The notes under the pieces are model-generated. The model saw only the letters and a list, made by a program, of their open reading frames with translations, was not told the origin of the DNA and ran no database searches. A program made the position numbers and the translations under genes. DNA of 6,803 nt, from assembly GCA_947631675.1 (NCBI GenBank), contig CANRMG010000101.1, forward strand, positions 1 to 6,803. The letters are read 5' to 3'. Source of the DNA: an uncultured Oscillospiraceae bacterium (GTDB lineage Bacteria; Bacillota_A; Clostridia; Oscillospirales; Oscillospiraceae). Below, piece after piece: positions 3,952-6,803 of the stretch; within the stretch, counting starts at the first letter, position 1; the number at the start of each line of letters is the position of its first letter.

Positions 3952-6803
3952 ATGTCCCAAGCGACGAGTTCCTATGCACTGGGGATCGACATCGGTTCCA
4001 CCACCGTGAAGATCGCCATCCTGCGTCCCGATGACCGCCAGATGGTCTTTTCCGACTACGAGCGCCACCACGCCAACATCCAGAAGACCCTGTCCGGCCT
4101 TCTGGCCAAGGCCCAGCAGGCTTTGGGCCAGATCCGGCTGCGGCCCGTCATCACGGGCTCCGGCGGCCTGACCATGGCGGGGCTTTTGAATATCCCCTTC
4201 ACCCAGGAGGTGGTGGCCGTGGCCACCGCCCTGCGGGACTACGCTCCCCAGACGGACGTGGCCATCGAGCTGGGCGGGGAGGACGCCAAGATCATCTACT
4301 TCACCGGCGGCGTGGATCAGCGGATGAACGGCATCTGCGCCGGAGGCACCGGCTCCTTCATCGACCAGATGGCCTCCCTGCTGCAGACGGACGCGGCGGG
4401 CCTGAACGACTACGCGGCCAGCTATAAGGCCATCTATCCCATCGCCGCCCGCTGCGGCGTGTTCGCCAAGAGCGATATCCAGCCCCTCATCAACGAGGGC
4501 GCCACCCGGGAGGACCTGGCGGCGTCCATCTTCCAGGCGGTGGTGAACCAGACCATCAGCGGCCTGGCCTGCGGCAAGCCCATCCGGGGCAACGTGGCCT
4601 TTCTGGGCGGGCCGCTGCACTTTCTGCCGGAGCTGAAAAACGCCTTCGTGCGCACGCTGCGCCTGACGCCGGAGCAGACCATCGCTCCCGAGAACGCCCA
4701 CCTGTTCGCCGCCGCCGGCGCGGCCATGACGGCGCAGGAGGACGGGCGGAGCCTGACCATCGAAGAGCTTCGGCAGGCGCTGGACAGCGAGGTGAGCATG
4801 CGCTTTGAGATCAAGCGCCTGGCGCCGCTGTTCGACAGCGAGGAGGAATACGAGCAGTTTAGGGACCGCCACGCCCGCCATAAGGTGCCCGCGGCGGACC
4901 TGGCCGGCTACAGCGGCAATTGCTTTCTCGGCATAGACGCCGGCTCCACCACCACCAAGGCGGCGCTGGTGGGGGAGGACGGGACCCTCCTCTACAGCTT
5001 TTACAGCAATAACCACGGAAGCCCTCTCGCCACGGCCATCCGGGCCATCGGCGAGATCAAAGAGCGGATACCGGATACGGCCCATATCGTCTATTCCTGC
5101 TCCACCGGCTACGGCGAGGCCCTCATCAAGGCTGCTCTCATGCTGGACGAGGGAGAGGTTGAGACCATCTCCCACTATTACGCCGCCAGCTTTTTCGACC
5201 CGGAGGTCGACTGCATCCTGGACATCGGCGGCCAGGACATGAAGTGCATCCGCATCCGGGACCGAGCCGTGGACAGCGTGCAGCTGAACGAGGCCTGCTC
5301 CTCCGGCTGCGGCTCCTTCATAGAGACTTTTGCCGTGTCCCTGGGATACACCGCGCCGGAGTTCGCCAAAGAGGCGCTGTTCGCCAAAAACCCCATCGAC
5401 CTGGGCACCCGCTGCACGGTGTTCATGAACTCCAACGTGAAGCAGGCCCAGAAGGAGGGCGCGCCGGTGTCGGACATCTCGGCGGGCCTGGCCTACTCCG
5501 TCATCAAAAACGCCCTGTTCAAGGTCATGAAGATCGCCGGGCCAGAGGACCTGGGCAAGCATACCGTGGTCCAGGGCGGTACGTTCTATAACGACGCGGT
5601 CCTGCGCTCCTTCGAGCGCATCAGCGGCTGCGAGGCTGTGCGGCCGGACATCGCCGGCATCATGGGCGCCTTCGGGGCGGCCCTGGTGGCCCGGGAGCGC
5701 TGGCAGGGCCAGAAGAGCACCATGCTGCCCCTGGACAGCATACTCTCCCTGCGCTACGACACCCGCATGACCCGCTGCCAGGGCTGCGTCAACCACTGCA
5801 TGCTCACGGTGAACCTCTTCGACGGCGGCAGCCGCCGCTACATCTCCGGCAACCGGTGCGAGAAGGGCCTGGGGGCGGAGAAAAAGAGCGGGGAAGAGGT
5901 GCCCAACCTGTTCGAGTACAAGCTGGCGCGCATCTTCGATTATGAGCCCCTGCCCCAGTCGGAGGCATACCGGGGCACGGTGGGCATCCCCCGGGTGCTC
6001 AATATGTACGAGAACTACCCCTTCTGGGCGGTGTTCTTCCGGGAGCTGGGCTACCGGGTGGTGCTCTCGCCCCGGTCCAGCCGGAAGATATACGAGCTGG
6101 GCATCGAGTCCATCCCCAGCGAGTCGGAGTGCTATCCGGCGAAGCTGGCCCACGGCCATGTCCAGTGGCTGCTGCGCCAGGGGGTGAAGTTCATCTTCTA
6201 CCCCTGCCTGCCCTACGAGCGCAACGAGACCCCCGCCGCCAACAACCACTATAACTGCCCCATCGTCACCTCCTATTCGGAGAATATCAAGAATAACGTG
6301 GAGGAGCTGTCCGACCCCTCCATCCGGTTCATGAACCCCTTCCTGCCCTTCTATGACAAGACCGCCCTGACCAACCAGCTGATCCGGGAGCTGGGGGGCA
6401 CGTTCTCCATCCCATCGGGGGACATCGCCGCCGCCTGCAGCAAGGCATGGGCGGAGCAGGAGCGGGCCCGCCGGGACATCGAGCACAAGGGGGAGGAGAC
6501 CCTGCGCTACATGGCCAAGACCGGCCGCCGGGGCATCGTCCTGGCCGGACGGCCCTACCACATCGACCCGGAGATCAACCACGGCATCCCGGGACTGATC
6601 GCCTCCTACGGGCTGTGCGTGCTGACGGAGGACTCGGTGTCCCAGCTGTCCGAGCCGGACCGGCCCCTCATGGCTGTGGACCAGTGGATGTATCACTCCC
6701 GGCTGTACCGGGCGGCGGAGTTCGTAAAGGGCCGGGACGACCTGGACCTGGTGCAGCTCAACTCCTTCGGCTGCGGCCTGGACGCCATCACCACCGACCA
6801 GGT
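3952..6803 (+). CDS. Fused 2-hydroxyacyl-CoA dehydratase activase-related protein (two BcrAD/BadFG ATPase domains + DUF2229/HgdB-like region), 3' end beyond window
   Basis: Probable cytoplasmic iron-sulfur ATPase that energises electrons by ATP hydrolysis for a difficult reduction. The natural substrate of this fused family is not known to me. 950 codons are visible and still open; relatives are about 1400-1500 residues. Domain 1 (about 8-290) has phosphate loop '[10 protein letters not shown]' at 11-20, 'ELGGEDAK', and cluster cysteines C129 (CAGGTGSF) and C168 (RCGVFAKSD). Domain 2 (about 325-585) repeats this with '[10 protein letters not shown]' at 327-336, 'DIGGQDMK', C449 (CSSGCGSF) and C488 (RCTVFMNSN). 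A linker carries C609-x2-C612-x3-C616 and C636 (GNRCEKG). The DUF2229/HgdB-like region from about 676 holds C727 (ESECYPAK), C752 (FYPCLPYE), C769 (NNHYNCP), '[13 protein letters not shown]' at 866-878 and C941 (NSFGCGLDA). ATG 3952 follows AGAGGA (3938-3943) by 8 bases. It has its own promoter. No separate dehydratase gene is visible. Family assignment is firm, the reaction is inference. Confidence 0.94.
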   Translation, partial: MSQATSSYALGIDIGSTTVKIAILRPDDRQMVFSDYERHHANIQKTLSGLLAKAQQALGQIRLRPVITGSGGLTMAGLLNIPFTQEVVAVATALRDYAPQTDVAIELGGEDAKIIYFTGGVDQRMNGICAGGTGSFIDQMASLLQTDAAGLNDYAASYKAIYPIAARCGVFAKSDIQPLINEGATREDLAASIFQAVVNQTISGLACGKPIRGNVAFLGGPLHFLPELKNAFVRTLRLTPEQTIAPENAHLFAAAGAAMTAQEDGRSLTIEELRQALDSEVSMRFEIKRLAPLFDSEEEYEQFRDRHARHKVPAADLAGYSGNCFLGIDAGSTTTKAALVGEDGTLLYSFYSNNHGSPLATAIRAIGEIKERIPDTAHIVYSCSTGYGEALIKAALMLDEGEVETISHYYAASFFDPEVDCILDIGGQDMKCIRIRDRAVDSVQLNEACSSGCGSFIETFAVSLGYTAPEFAKEALFAKNPIDLGTRCTVFMNSNVKQAQKEGAPVSDISAGLAYSVIKNALFKVMKIAGPEDLGKHTVVQGGTFYNDAVLRSFERISGCEAVRPDIAGIMGAFGAALVARERWQGQKSTMLPLDSILSLRYDTRMTRCQGCVNHCMLTVNLFDGGSRRYISGNRCEKGLGAEKKSGEEVPNLFEYKLARIFDYEPLPQSEAYRGTVGIPRVLNMYENYPFWAVFFRELGYRVVLSPRSSRKIYELGIESIPSESECYPAKLAHGHVQWLLRQGVKFIFYPCLPYERNETPAANNHYNCPIVTSYSENIKNNVEELSDPSIRFMNPFLPFYDKTALTNQLIRELGGTFSIPSGDIAAACSKAWAEQERARRDIEHKGEETLRYMAKTGRRGIVLAGRPYHIDPEINHGIPGLIASYGLCVLTEDSVSQLSEPDRPLMAVDQWMYHSRLYRAAEFVKGRDDLDLVQLNSFGCGLDAITTDQ

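Noticed and set aside
3934..6696. 920-codon open frame on the minus strand, antisense to the fused activase gene
   Set aside because: Low-complexity Gly/Val/Leu/Ala/His-rich translation with no recognisable motif. It exists because GC-rich codon usage of the real gene leaves the opposite frame open. The plus-strand frame carries all family motifs.

Overview
The window looks like chromosomal DNA from a GC-rich, strictly anaerobic Clostridia member, most likely in the Oscillospiraceae (Flavonifractor/Lawsonibacter-like). This is inferred from three things: strong G/C preference at third codon positions, Gram-positive-style AGGAGG-type ribosome binding sites with consensus sigma-A promoters, and a large fused 2-hydroxyacyl-CoA dehydratase activase-type protein, a family typical of fermentative anaerobes. 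No mobile element, CRISPR array, tRNA or rRNA is visible.

Left part (1-2850, minus strand): a two-gene transcription unit reading leftward. A strong promoter at about 2822-2850 drives a dipeptide epimerase of the L-Ala-D/L-Glu epimerase type (1642-2730, TTG start). After a 59-base gap comes a secreted oligopeptide/dipeptide-binding protein of an ABC importer (1582 to beyond the left edge). The pair resembles the B. subtilis dpp-ykf arrangement, in which imported murein peptides are converted to usable L-Ala-L-Glu. Permease and ATPase genes would be expected further left but are outside the window.

Middle (2731-3012): a divergent intergenic region of 282 bases holding two back-to-back promoters. 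The rightward one (2952-2980) drives a 262-residue membrane protein of the CmpB/'putative ABC transporter permease' family (PF06541; 3013-3801), whose function is not established.

Right part (3802-6803, plus strand): a 150-base gap with a near-consensus promoter (3843-3871) whose predicted start site falls on the first bases of a strong stem-loop (3876-3911) followed by a T-run. Then comes a very large gene (3952 to beyond the right edge) with 950 visible codons. It fuses two activase ATPase (ASKHA) domains, a linker with four clustered cysteines, and a cysteine-bearing DUF2229/HgdB-like region. It is probably an ATP-driven low-potential electron-transfer or reductase protein of unknown substrate, and is the most interesting object here.
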